Source: Candidatus Onthomonas avicola
GTDB taxonomy: Bacteria; Bacillota; Clostridia; Oscillospirales; Oscillospiraceae
DNA: 64,000 nt
Direction of reading: 5' to 3'
Assembly: GCA_018710845.1 (NCBI GenBank)
Contig: DVJB01000062.1
Span: forward strand, 62,001-126,000
The notes under the pieces were generated by a model. The model saw only the letters and a list, made by a program, of their open reading frames with translations, had not been told where the DNA came from and searched no databases. Numbering within the stretch: position 1 is the stretch's first letter; each line of letters starts with the position of its first letter. Below, piece by piece: positions 9,270 to 17,452 of the stretch. The position numbers were made by a program, and so were the translations under genes.

Positions 9270-11450
9270 ATGGACCAATACATTGGCAAGATGCTGGACG
9301 ACCGCTATGAAATTCTGGAAGTGATCGGCACCGGCGGTATGGCGGTAGTCTATAAGGCGAAATGCCACCGTCTCAACCGCATGGTGGCCATCAAGATTTT
9401 GCGGCCGGATCTCATGCTCGACGACGATATCCGCCGCCGCTTTCACGATGAAGCGCAGGCAGTCGCTATGCTCTCCAGTCCGAATATCGTCAGCGTTTAC
9501 GACGTGGGGCAGGTGGACGGCGCGGACTACATTGTCATGGAGCTGATTGAGGGCATTACCCTCAAAGAATACATGGAAAAGCGTGGAGACTGCCTAAACT
9601 GGCGCGAGGCGCTCCATTTTATGACACAGATCATGCAGGCCCTCCGTCATGCCCACAGCCGTGGCATTGTCCATCGGGATATCAAGCCGCAGAACATTAT
9701 GGTGCTGCGCGATGGCAGCGTCAAGGTGGCCGACTTTGGCATCGCCCGGATCATGGACAGCCAAAAGACGCTGACCCAGGAGGCGTTCGGCAGCGTCCAC
9801 TATGTCTCGCCCGAGCAGGCCAAGGGCAATCACGTGGACGCCCGCAGCGATATCTATTCCGCAGGCGTCGTGCTCTATGAGATGCTCACCGGTACGCTCC
9901 CCTTTGACGGGGATACGGCGGTGTCCATTGCCATCCAGCATATCAATTCCGTGCCGGTGGAGCCGCGCAAGCGCAATCCAGACATTCCGGTCGGTATGGA
10001 ACAGATCTGCATGAAGATGATGTGCGCCAATCTGGAGCTGCGCTACCAGGATGCCCAGACTGTCCTCAAAGACCTGGAGGAGTTCCGGCGCAATCCGAAC
10101 ATCGTCTTCTCCTATCCCAATCCCTGGGGCGGCAAGCGGACGGATACGGCATATTTGCGCAGTACGCCGCCTCAGCCAGCCAGACGGCCGGAGCGCGCGC
10201 CTGTCACAGCGCCGCCGGAGCCCTATCCCGACCAGCCGCCTGAGGAGAGCGAGGAAGAGGAATATGACGAGCGTGAGCATCGCCGGAAGGTGCGCGGCGT
10301 CTTTATCGGCGCGGTCGTGGCGATTGTGGCGGTCATTGTCATCATCTTCTTTGTGCTGTGGAACAATCTCATCTCCGATCTGCTCGCCGGTGGGGAGGTC
10401 TATGAAGTTCCCACCCTGCTCGGCATGACGATTGACGAGGCCAAGGAGTATATCGCGACCGAGTATGAAGGCCGCTTTGAGGTGATCTGCACGGCGGCAC
10501 AGTTTGACGAGACGGCGGAGGCGGGCGATATCATCTCCCAGTCCCCGACGGGCGGCTCGAGTACGAAGAGCGAGCTGACCACTATTGAAGTGGTGGTGAG
10601 CTCCGGAATCCAGCAGGAGAACACCGTCTACATGCCCAGCGTCGTGGGACGGGATTACCGGGAAGTGCAGAGCGAGCTGGAAAACGAGTACAACGTCACG
10701 GTAGTGGTAGCTGAGGATCGCGTCTCCTCCAATTCCATCGAGGTGGATGCTGTCGTCTCGACTGATCCAGTGGCGGGCACGCCGCTGGAAGAGGGACAGA
10801 CGGTGACGCTGATTCTCAGCAGTGGGCCGGAGGTCACGACGGTTCGGATGCCGAACCTGATCGGGATGCAGGAAGAGGACGCGGTTGATGCGATTACGGA
10901 AGCCGGCCTGGAGGCGGGCAGGACGATTGTTGTCGCCAGCAGCGAGGAAGCCGGTGAAGTGATCTATCAGAGCGTCAGTCCGTATACCGAGGTAGAACCG
11001 GGCACGATGATCTATCTCCAGATCAGCGACGGCTCGCTTTCGAGCGGCGATGATCAGCAGGACGACGGGCAGGAGACGGACACGCCGGACGAGGAGGAGA
11101 CGCCGGATGAACCGGTGATTTCTACCCCCGTCTACCAAGTGACAGTGCAGCTGCCGGATTATAGAGATTCCGGCACTTCGGAGCCTTCCACGGATGAGGG
11201 CGAGACCGGAGAAGAGGAGACGGATGCCGAGACCGGCAGCGAGACAGAGGAGAGCACGACGACAGGGCAGACGACCTACGTGACGGTCACGATCACGATC
11301 AACGGCTCGGTCTATCTCAACGGATCCTATGAGGCCAATGGCGGCACGGTGGAGACAATATACACCGGAGAGATCGACTCTATCTCGGTCCAGATTGATG
11401 GTGCGGAGACGGAGAACTTCTCTTATGTGCAGACGGGCACCAATTCATGA
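9270..11450 (+). CDS. prkC: PASTA-domain Ser/Thr protein kinase PrkC
   Basis: A membrane kinase that senses peptidoglycan fragments and is linked to germination and envelope control in Bacillus. The start at 9270 (MDQYIGKMLDDRYEIL) has GGGAGG a few bases upstream; an earlier in-frame ATG at 9249 is less likely. The kinase domain has GTGGMAVVYKA, the catalytic Lys42 in VAIK, HRDIKPQN and DFG. A Pro/Glu-rich linker leads to one transmembrane helix (about 340-363). Three extracellular PASTA repeats follow to about residue 585, then an acidic Thr/Glu-rich segment and a C-terminal beta-rich tail. It overlaps rsgA by 4 bp. Confidence 0.96.
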   Translation: MDQYIGKMLDDRYEILEVIGTGGMAVVYKAKCHRLNRMVAIKILRPDLMLDDDIRRRFHDEAQAVAMLSSPNIVSVYDVGQVDGADYIVMELIEGITLKEYMEKRGDCLNWREALHFMTQIMQALRHAHSRGIVHRDIKPQNIMVLRDGSVKVADFGIARIMDSQKTLTQEAFGSVHYVSPEQAKGNHVDARSDIYSAGVVLYEMLTGTLPFDGDTAVSIAIQHINSVPVEPRKRNPDIPVGMEQICMKMMCANLELRYQDAQTVLKDLEEFRRNPNIVFSYPNPWGGKRTDTAYLRSTPPQPARRPERAPVTAPPEPYPDQPPEESEEEEYDEREHRRKVRGVFIGAVVAIVAVIVIIFFVLWNNLISDLLAGGEVYEVPTLLGMTIDEAKEYIATEYEGRFEVICTAAQFDETAEAGDIISQSPTGGSSTKSELTTIEVVVSSGIQQENTVYMPSVVGRDYREVQSELENEYNVTVVVAEDRVSSNSIEVDAVVSTDPVAGTPLEEGQTVTLILSSGPEVTTVRMPNLIGMQEEDAVDAITEAGLEAGRTIVVASSEEAGEVIYQSVSPYTEVEPGTMIYLQISDGSLSSGDDQQDDGQETDTPDEEETPDEPVISTPVYQVTVQLPDYRDSGTSEPSTDEGETGEEETDAETGSETEESTTTGQTTYVTVTITINGSVYLNGSYEANGGTVETIYTGEIDSISVQIDGAETENFSYVQTGTNS

Positions 11451-12325
11451 CAGGTATTCTGGTCCGTTCCCTGAGTGGGTTCTACGATGTCGATGTCGAC
11501 GGCCGGGAGATCCGGTGCCGGGCGAGAGGAAAATTTCGCTACCAGAAGATCAAACCTCTGGTAGGTGATTGGGTGGAGCTCACTCTTCTGGGAGAGACGG
11601 AGGGAGTTGTCGACGCCGTCCTGCCTAGGCGAAACGCCATGGATCGCCCCGCGGTGGCGAATATGGACCAGCTGGTCATTATCGCCTCCGGGGCGATCCC
11701 GGTGACCGATCCATTCCTGATTGACCGAATGACGGCGATCGCGGAGGCAAAGCGCTGTGAACCGATTGTGCTGTTCAATAAGTGGGACCTTCAGCCGGTG
11801 CCGCAGCTGTTGGAGCTCTATCAGAGAGCCGGAATCAGGGCGCTTGCCTGCAGCGCCAAAACCGGAGAGGGACTGGCGGAGCTGCGTCAAATTATTGCGG
11901 GAAAAATCTCAGTTTTCACCGGAAACTCGGGTGTTGGAAAGTCCAGTCTGCTCAACGCGCTGGATACTAACTGCGTCATTCCGACCGGAGAAGTAAGCAG
12001 GCGGCTGGGGCGCGGACGCCATACAACGCGGCATGTGGAGCTGTTTCGTTTGCCGGGAGACGCCATGGTAGCAGATACGCCAGGTTTTGCCGCTTTTGAT
12101 ACGCAATACCCCGAGCTGCTGGATCCCCGCAGCCTGGCAGAGCTGTTTCGGGAATTTCGCCCCTATCTGGGGGAATGCGCGTTTGTGGACTGCGCGCATG
12201 TGAAGGAGAAGGGCTGCCGTCTCTTGGAGGCGCTGCGGGAAGGGCGAATCTCATCCAGCCGTCATGAGAGCTATGTCCGTCTCTATGAACAGGCGAAGGA
12301 GCATCATATATGGGAGGACAAGTGA
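11447..12325 (+). CDS. rsgA: Ribosome small-subunit GTPase RsgA
   Basis: A circularly permuted GTPase that checks 30S maturation. The N-terminal OB fold is followed by G4 (FNKWD, near residue 110) before the P-loop GNSGVGKSS (about 159-167) and G3 DTPGF, which is the diagnostic permuted order. The C-terminal zinc-binding motif (C-x4-C-x-H-x5-C, around CAFVDCAHVKEKGC) is complete. It overlaps both prkC and thiN. In Bacillus rpe sits between these two genes; it is absent here. Confidence 0.96.
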   Translation: MTGILVRSLSGFYDVDVDGREIRCRARGKFRYQKIKPLVGDWVELTLLGETEGVVDAVLPRRNAMDRPAVANMDQLVIIASGAIPVTDPFLIDRMTAIAEAKRCEPIVLFNKWDLQPVPQLLELYQRAGIRALACSAKTGEGLAELRQIIAGKISVFTGNSGVGKSSLLNALDTNCVIPTGEVSRRLGRGRHTTRHVELFRLPGDAMVADTPGFAAFDTQYPELLDPRSLAELFREFRPYLGECAFVDCAHVKEKGCRLLEALREGRISSSRHESYVRLYEQAKEHHIWEDK

Positions 12326-12963
12326 CCGGCCGCGCTATCTTGATTGGGGCTGCGGACGATGGAACGCGATTGGACTATCTGAAGCGGCAGCTTCGTCCGA
12401 ATGATTTTTTGATATGTGCCGACGGAGGCCGGAACCTCGCAGAACGTTCCGGTCTCCGCCCGGATTGGTATGTAGGGGACAACGATTCCGGCGGCCGGCC
12501 GGATCGCCTGCCCTCTACTTTGCTGCCCCCGGAAAAAGACGTGACCGATCTGGAGATGGCGGTCCATCAGGCGTTGGCGTTGGGCTACCGAGAGATGCTT
12601 TTGGCCGCCTGTACTGGTGGACGTGCCGATCATCATCTGGCAAACCTCGGGCTGCTCGAGGAGATCAGCCGCTTGGGGGCGCAGGGCACATTGGTTGACC
12701 CGTATAATGAGATCCGTTTTCTCACGCCTGGCCACTATAGGGTGGAAAATGTGCCGTTTTACCGATATCTCAGTCTGATTCCGTTGGATGAAGAGATCGC
12801 CGGAGTGACTCTCTCCGGTGTCAAGTATGAACTTCAGAATGCGGTATTGCGGCGCGGCTCCACACTGTCGGTCAGCAATGAGATTTTAGACGGTCACTGT
12901 GCGGAGATCTCTATCTCCACAGGCCGCGTATATCTGATCCGATCCAACCCCACTTCAAGATGA
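12310..12963 (+). CDS. thiN: Thiamine pyrophosphokinase
   Basis: Converts thiamine to thiamine pyrophosphate with ATP. Recognisable motifs are ICADGGRNLAE, DVTDLEMA and GGRADHHLANL. The usual GDFDS box reads GDNDS, a single change at a non-ligand position. It is 217 residues long. The start overlaps rsgA by 16 bp. The prkC-rsgA-thiN-spoVM context matches Bacillus. Confidence 0.93.
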   Translation: MGGQVTGRAILIGAADDGTRLDYLKRQLRPNDFLICADGGRNLAERSGLRPDWYVGDNDSGGRPDRLPSTLLPPEKDVTDLEMAVHQALALGYREMLLAACTGGRADHHLANLGLLEEISRLGAQGTLVDPYNEIRFLTPGHYRVENVPFYRYLSLIPLDEEIAGVTLSGVKYELQNAVLRRGSTLSVSNEILDGHCAEISISTGRVYLIRSNPTSR

Positions 12964-12977
12964 CAGGAGAGAGAGCA

Positions 12978-15900
12978 ATGCGAAGAGGTATCGTGTGGCT
13001 TTTGCTGGTGGCAACTCTGATCCAGATTGCGCTGCCGGCTGTGGCCACCGGAGGAGAAACGGAGCCCGTTTCCTCCTCCTTCACAGACGAGGTGACGGAA
13101 GAGGACACAGAGCCGGTTCCAGAGGAGGCCGCGGCAGCGGAAGAGGCGGGAGAGGAGGAAGAGGCCTCGATCACGTCGGAGCCGTCCGGCGAGAGCGGGA
13201 CGGAGACAGCGGACGAGTCTGAGGAGGAGACGCCTGATCCCATCGACCCGGTTGAGGAAGAGACGTCCTCTGCTCTTGAAGAACAGGAAACGGCGCCTGC
13301 AGAGGAGGAGTCCGCAGAAACTCCAGCAGAGCCGGACTTGGAGGAGCTTCCGGAGGAAGAGACGGAGCGTCTCTACAACGGTCAGGAGGCGGACTTCAAC
13401 GACCCGGAGTTTGTCCGGCTGCTGGAGAACGGCTATTTTGACGCGGCAGACAACACCGGCATTGCCACCTTCAGCGCCAGAGCCGCCGCTACTTATGCTT
13501 GGGGAGATTCTCACAGCAGCTGCTTCCAGGGATACGACGTAGATGTCGGTATTGACGTGTCCAAGTGGAATAAATCCAACTCTGCCGGTACGCAGGCCAT
13601 CCGCTGGAGCAGCGTGGCAAAAGAAGTGGACTTTGTCATCATTCGCTGCGCCTATCGCGGCCTGAGTGGCGGAAAACTGCACAAGGATGAGTCGTTTGAG
13701 GAGAACATCGAGGGGGCGCTGGCGGCCGGCCTGGATGTGGGAATCTATGTCTTCTCTCAGGCCCTCAATGAGCGCGAGGCGCGGGAGGAGGCCCAGTATG
13801 CCCTGGAGTTGGCGGAGGGGTATTCCTTCACGCTGCCCATTGTCATGGATTACGAGTACTCCAGCGGAGGGCGCCTCACCAGCAATGGTCTATCCGATGC
13901 CCAGCGGACCCGTAACTGTCTGGCCTTCTGCGAGGAGATCGAGAATGCCGGATATCGCGCTATGCTGTATGCCAACCGGAGCATGCTGGAAGATGATCTG
14001 GACGGGCAGGGCATTGCCGACGAGGGCTATGACATCTGGCTGGCCGAGTGGAGAAGCAGTGCCTCTTATGCCGGAACCTATACCTATTGGCAATATTCTG
14101 ACCGGGGCAGTGTCAGTGGTATTTATGGCGGAGTGGACATGGACTACCGCTACCGGCTTCCGGAGGCCAATTTGGAGCGCGTGTTCTGTACCTATTCCGG
14201 TGTGCGACTGTACTGGAACACTGTATCCCAGGCGGACAGCTACCGCATCTACCGTCGAACTTCTGACGATGTCCGCTGGACGCTTCTGAGCACGGTATCC
14301 GGATCGGATACGGGCGTTTATCTGGACACAACAGCGGTTGAGGGACAGAGCTATCACTATCGGGTACAGGCCTGTGACGGTTCAGCGCGGGCAGACTATG
14401 ACCTGGACGGAACTGTGGTTACCTATGTGCCACAGCTTTCTCTGATGAGCGCCGACAATGAGGCGGGCGGTATCCGTCTGAGATGGGAGGCAGATACGAG
14501 CTGTCAGGGATACCAGCTGCTGCGCAAGAACAGCAGTGGCGGTAGCTGGACCGTCTTGGCTGAGATCGGTACTTCTGGCCAGACCAGCTATCTGGACACC
14601 TCCGCGGCGAATAGCAAGGGAGGGACCACCTATTACTACACCATTCGAGGGATCCAGAACGGCCAGCCCTCCAACCAGTATGACGAGTATGGGCTGGAAA
14701 TTGTCTGGCTGCCGGTGACAGAGCTGACAGAGGCGGCTTCTTACCGAGGCGGGATGCGTGTGGTATGGGAGCCGGTCGATGGCGCCGAAGGATATGAGAT
14801 CTATCGCAGGGGAGACGATGGCAAATGGGTCAGGAAGGGAAGCGTCAAAGGCGGAAGTACGCGGTATTATATTGACAGTACCGTGGGAGACACTATAGCG
14901 CCTTATACCTATACGGTGCGCGCCTATTCCGGCAGTACGAGAGGGTATTACGATACCACAGGTATTACCGGCCGTCATATCCCGACGCCGGAACTATCCG
15001 CGCTGACGGTACAGAGCGGAACAGTGCAGATTACGTGGGAAGCGGTCTCCCAGGCGGATGCGTACTACGTTTACCGCAGGCAGGGAACTGGTGCATGGAC
15101 TCAGATCGCAAAGGTGACGGACACTTCCTATCGGGATAGTCTCTCCACGTTTGGATTGTACTGCTATACGGTCCGTGCTGGCCAGGAAAATGCGAAGAGC
15201 TGGTATGAGGAGGATGGACTGTCGGTGGCTTTCCTTTCCACTCCTGTCCTTCGGGATACCTACGCCTCTGACAATGGCATTACAGTCAACTGGAATGCCG
15301 TGGAGGGGGCGGAAGGTTACCGAGTGTATCGCAGAAACGGGTCAAGCTGGAGACTGTTGGGTACTGCCTCATCCAACACCTATACGGATCGGACAGCTGA
15401 TCCAAATCAGAGCTATACCTATACGGTGCGAGCCTACTATGATGACTTTCTGAGCGACTACGACCATACTGGAATTACCTGCTCTCTAGTGGATACGCCC
15501 GAACTGGTGAGCGTGGCAAACAGTTCCGGGAAGGGAATGATGATTCGCTGGCAGACAGTGAGCGGGGCCTCACACTATGCCGTTTACCGTAAGACATCTG
15601 ACAGCAATTGGACCCGAATTGCCACCACGGGTACCGCAAACAGCTATAACGATACCTCAGCCGCTTCCGGAGTGCGTTATACCTACACGGTACGCGCGAA
15701 GAAGGGGAGTTCCTGGGGCAATTATGAAAGTGGGCTCTCCGCTACTTATCTGGCAACGCCTAAGCTGAGAGAGGCCGCCTATCACGATAAAGGGGCTGCC
15801 ATCAGTTGGGATGCGGTACCGGGTGCTGGTGGATATCGCGTATTCCGGAGAGACAACTCCGGTTGGGTCGCGATTGGGGATACCAGCTCCACAAGCTATG

Positions 15901-17057
15901 TGGATACTAAGGCAACCGTCATCGGGCAGAGTTATCGCTATACGGTGCGCGCCTATCAGGGAAGTGCCTGGAGCTACTATGACACAACTGGAGTGACTTT
16001 TCGGCGGCTGACTACGCCGAGTCTGACTGGTCTGTCCAACAGTTGGACCGGAATGACACTGACCTGGCAGAAGGTAAGCGGTGCAGAGCAGTACGCGGTC
16101 TACCGCAAGACAGCGACTACCGGCTGGAAGCGGATTGCCACGTTGGGGGATGTCAACAGCTATACCGATACGTCCGGAGTATCTGGAACACGATATTCTT
16201 ACACAGTGCGCGCACTGATTTCCGGCTCATGGGCCAGTGGATATGTGACAGACGGCCGGTCCTGTGTATGCCTGAGTAAGCCCTCCCTGACGAAAATTGA
16301 CAGTGTAGCCAATGGAATTCGAATTACTTGGGATGAGGTGGACGGCGCACAGTCCTACCGTGTTTACCGTAAGTTGACCGGTGGAAGTTGGGAGCTGATC
16401 GACACCGTCAACGCCCGTCTCTACGTGGATACTGACCAGTTGGACAACGGAAAGACCTATATCTACACTATCCGTGCGGTTAACGGAGGGACGTTGAGCA
16501 GCTATGACACCAGAGGGCTCTCTTACCACTATCTGGATACGCCTCGTCTGCTCGCTGCGGCAAACGGACCGGTCGGCGTCACGGTTCGGTGGTCAGCTGT
16601 TGATAGGGCGGAGAAATATGCCGTTTACCGCCGTATTCCGGGCGGCGCATGGTCCCGAATTCAGACGACCGGGAAAACGACCAACTATGTCGATACCACG
16701 GCGGTGTCTGGGACACAGTATGAATACACCGTCCGGGCTGGAACTGACGCTTATCTGAGCGGATATGTGGCCGATGGTATTGCCGTGCGTTACCTTTCGG
16801 CACCGGTACTGCGCTCCGTCGTTGAGGAGAGCGGCGGAATACGCGTGAGCTGGGATGCAGTAAGTGGTGCACAGACCTACCGTATCTACCGCAAGACGAC
16901 CGGGGGGTGGCAGCAGATGGCAATTATCTCCGCCTCTCATACCAGTTGGATGGATACCGGTGCAACTGAGACAGGAACAGTCTATACCTACACTGTTCGG
17001 GCCAGCGCAGGAGGTCTGAGCGGATACGACAGCAAAGGCCTGAGCATACAGCGGTAA
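12978..17057 (+). CDS. Secreted GH25 lysozyme with 11 fibronectin-III-like repeats
   Basis: A 1359-residue secreted protein, started at the ATG with AGGAGAGAG upstream. A signal peptide (basic MRRG, hydrophobic core, cleavage after about LPAVA) precedes a very acidic Glu/Ser/Thr/Pro linker (about 30-145). The GH25 domain spans about 188-391, with GIDVSKWN and PIVMDYEYS carrying the catalytic acidic residues and ending in GVDMDYRY. GH25 enzymes cut MurNAc-GlcNAc bonds. Eleven repeats of about 87 residues follow, each with a YRVYRR-like strand and a YTYTVRA-like strand (FN3 fold). There is no obvious cell-wall anchor. It overlaps no neighbour but sits 14 bp after thiN, so it may be cotranscribed. 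Substrate and role in growth or sporulation are not evident. Confidence 0.9.
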   Translation: MRRGIVWLLLVATLIQIALPAVATGGETEPVSSSFTDEVTEEDTEPVPEEAAAAEEAGEEEEASITSEPSGESGTETADESEEETPDPIDPVEEETSSALEEQETAPAEEESAETPAEPDLEELPEEETERLYNGQEADFNDPEFVRLLENGYFDAADNTGIATFSARAAATYAWGDSHSSCFQGYDVDVGIDVSKWNKSNSAGTQAIRWSSVAKEVDFVIIRCAYRGLSGGKLHKDESFEENIEGALAAGLDVGIYVFSQALNEREAREEAQYALELAEGYSFTLPIVMDYEYSSGGRLTSNGLSDAQRTRNCLAFCEEIENAGYRAMLYANRSMLEDDLDGQGIADEGYDIWLAEWRSSASYAGTYTYWQYSDRGSVSGIYGGVDMDYRYRLPEANLERVFCTYSGVRLYWNTVSQADSYRIYRRTSDDVRWTLLSTVSGSDTGVYLDTTAVEGQSYHYRVQACDGSARADYDLDGTVVTYVPQLSLMSADNEAGGIRLRWEADTSCQGYQLLRKNSSGGSWTVLAEIGTSGQTSYLDTSAANSKGGTTYYYTIRGIQNGQPSNQYDEYGLEIVWLPVTELTEAASYRGGMRVVWEPVDGAEGYEIYRRGDDGKWVRKGSVKGGSTRYYIDSTVGDTIAPYTYTVRAYSGSTRGYYDTTGITGRHIPTPELSALTVQSGTVQITWEAVSQADAYYVYRRQGTGAWTQIAKVTDTSYRDSLSTFGLYCYTVRAGQENAKSWYEEDGLSVAFLSTPVLRDTYASDNGITVNWNAVEGAEGYRVYRRNGSSWRLLGTASSNTYTDRTADPNQSYTYTVRAYYDDFLSDYDHTGITCSLVDTPELVSVANSSGKGMMIRWQTVSGASHYAVYRKTSDSNWTRIATTGTANSYNDTSAASGVRYTYTVRAKKGSSWGNYESGLSATYLATPKLREAAYHDKGAAISWDAVPGAGGYRVFRRDNSGWVAIGDTSSTSYVDTKATVIGQSYRYTVRAYQGSAWSYYDTTGVTFRRLTTPSLTGLSNSWTGMTLTWQKVSGAEQYAVYRKTATTGWKRIATLGDVNSYTDTSGVSGTRYSYTVRALISGSWASGYVTDGRSCVCLSKPSLTKIDSVANGIRITWDEVDGAQSYRVYRKLTGGSWELIDTVNARLYVDTDQLDNGKTYIYTIRAVNGGTLSSYDTRGLSYHYLDTPRLLAAANGPVGVTVRWSAVDRAEKYAVYRRIPGGAWSRIQTTGKTTNYVDTTAVSGTQYEYTVRAGTDAYLSGYVADGIAVRYLSAPVLRSVVEESGGIRVSWDAVSGAQTYRIYRKTTGGWQQMAIISASHTSWMDTGATETGTVYTYTVRASAGGLSGYDSKGLSIQR

Positions 17058-17085
17058 TCTCAGATTTAGAGACAAGACACGAATG

Positions 17086-17145
17086 ACCGCCTCCCCGCAT
17101 ATCCTGAAAACAGCAGGAGATGCAGGGGAGGCGGTTTATTTGTTC
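17086..17145 (+). terminator. Long intrinsic terminator after the GH25 gene
   Basis: An 11-bp perfect stem (ACCGCCTCCCC at 17086-17096 with GGGGAGGCGGT at 17125-17135) continues inward with GCAT/ATGC and TCCTG/CAGGA pairs and is followed by TTTATTTGTT. It separates the housekeeping/GH25 transcript from the sporulation genes. It also argues against an in-frame ATG at 17083 being the start of the next gene. Confidence 0.88.
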
Positions 17146-17166
17146 CGCAATTGCAGGACGAGAGGG

Positions 17167-17289
17167 ATGTTTGTCATGGCGCTTGGCGTTGGGATTCTGC
17201 TGGCGCTGGTGCTGCCGGTCAGCGTCATTATTTTCTGCGCCGGTATCTCCCTGATTATTCTGGGCTGTACATGGATGAAGCGTTTTTGA
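17167..17289 (+). CDS. Small single-pass membrane protein upstream of spoVM
   Basis: A 40-residue peptide that is almost entirely one hydrophobic helix (LGVGILLALVLPVSVIIF...) ending in the basic tail WMKRF. The start is uncertain. The ATG at 17167 lies right against GAGAGGG, whereas the ATG at 17176 (37 residues) has that sequence at better spacing. The stop is 14 bp before spoVM, whose AAAGGAG begins at the last base of this gene's stop codon, so the two are probably cotranscribed. I do not recognise the family. Its position suggests a forespore-membrane role, which is inference only. Confidence 0.55.
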   Translation: MFVMALGVGILLALVLPVSVIIFCAGISLIILGCTWMKRF

Positions 17290-17303
17290 AAGGAGACGGT
17301 CCT

Positions 17304-17372
17304 ATGAAGATTGTCATCGTACGCGCGCCCAAATTTCTCGCCGGTCTGCTCAAGGCCCTCTTTCACATCTAG
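17304..17372 (+). CDS. spoVM: Stage V sporulation protein M, 22 residues
   Basis: SpoVM is a tiny amphipathic helix that recognises the convex outer forespore membrane and anchors SpoIVA. The 22-residue product aligns with the 26-residue Bacillus protein. It shares Met-Lys at 1-2, the helix-breaking Pro at 9 followed by KFL, Gly14 and Ala18. A strong ribosome-binding site (AAAGGAG) sits 8 bases before the ATG. Location after thiN is the same as in Bacillus. It ends four residues earlier than the Bacillus protein. It is too short for most gene finders. spoIVA, encoding its partner, lies 1.6 kb downstream. Confidence 0.88.
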   Translation: MKIVIVRAPKFLAGLLKALFHI

Positions 17373-17373
17373 C

Positions 17374-17403
17374 GTCATATCCAGCGTGGGCAGTTCATAC
17401 TCT
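17374..17403 (+). promoter_or_regulatory. Near-consensus sigma-E promoter
   Basis: GTCATATC at 17374-17381, a 14-bp spacer, then CATACTCT at 17396-17403. The established Bacillus sigma-E consensus is about GTCATATT-N14-CATACAMT, so each box matches at 7 of 8 positions. The start point would be near 17410, giving a short leader to the TTG start at 17453. It would drive the SPOCS-LysM gene and spoIVA in the mother cell. Confidence 0.8.
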
Positions 17404-17452
17404 CTGATAGAACCATGTCCGGCCCGGCCGGGCACAAAGGAGAGGATGCCTT

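Noticed and set aside
17083..17289. A longer version of the small membrane protein starting at 17083
   Set aside because: The added codons lie in a perfect intrinsic terminator stem, so translation from there is unlikely.
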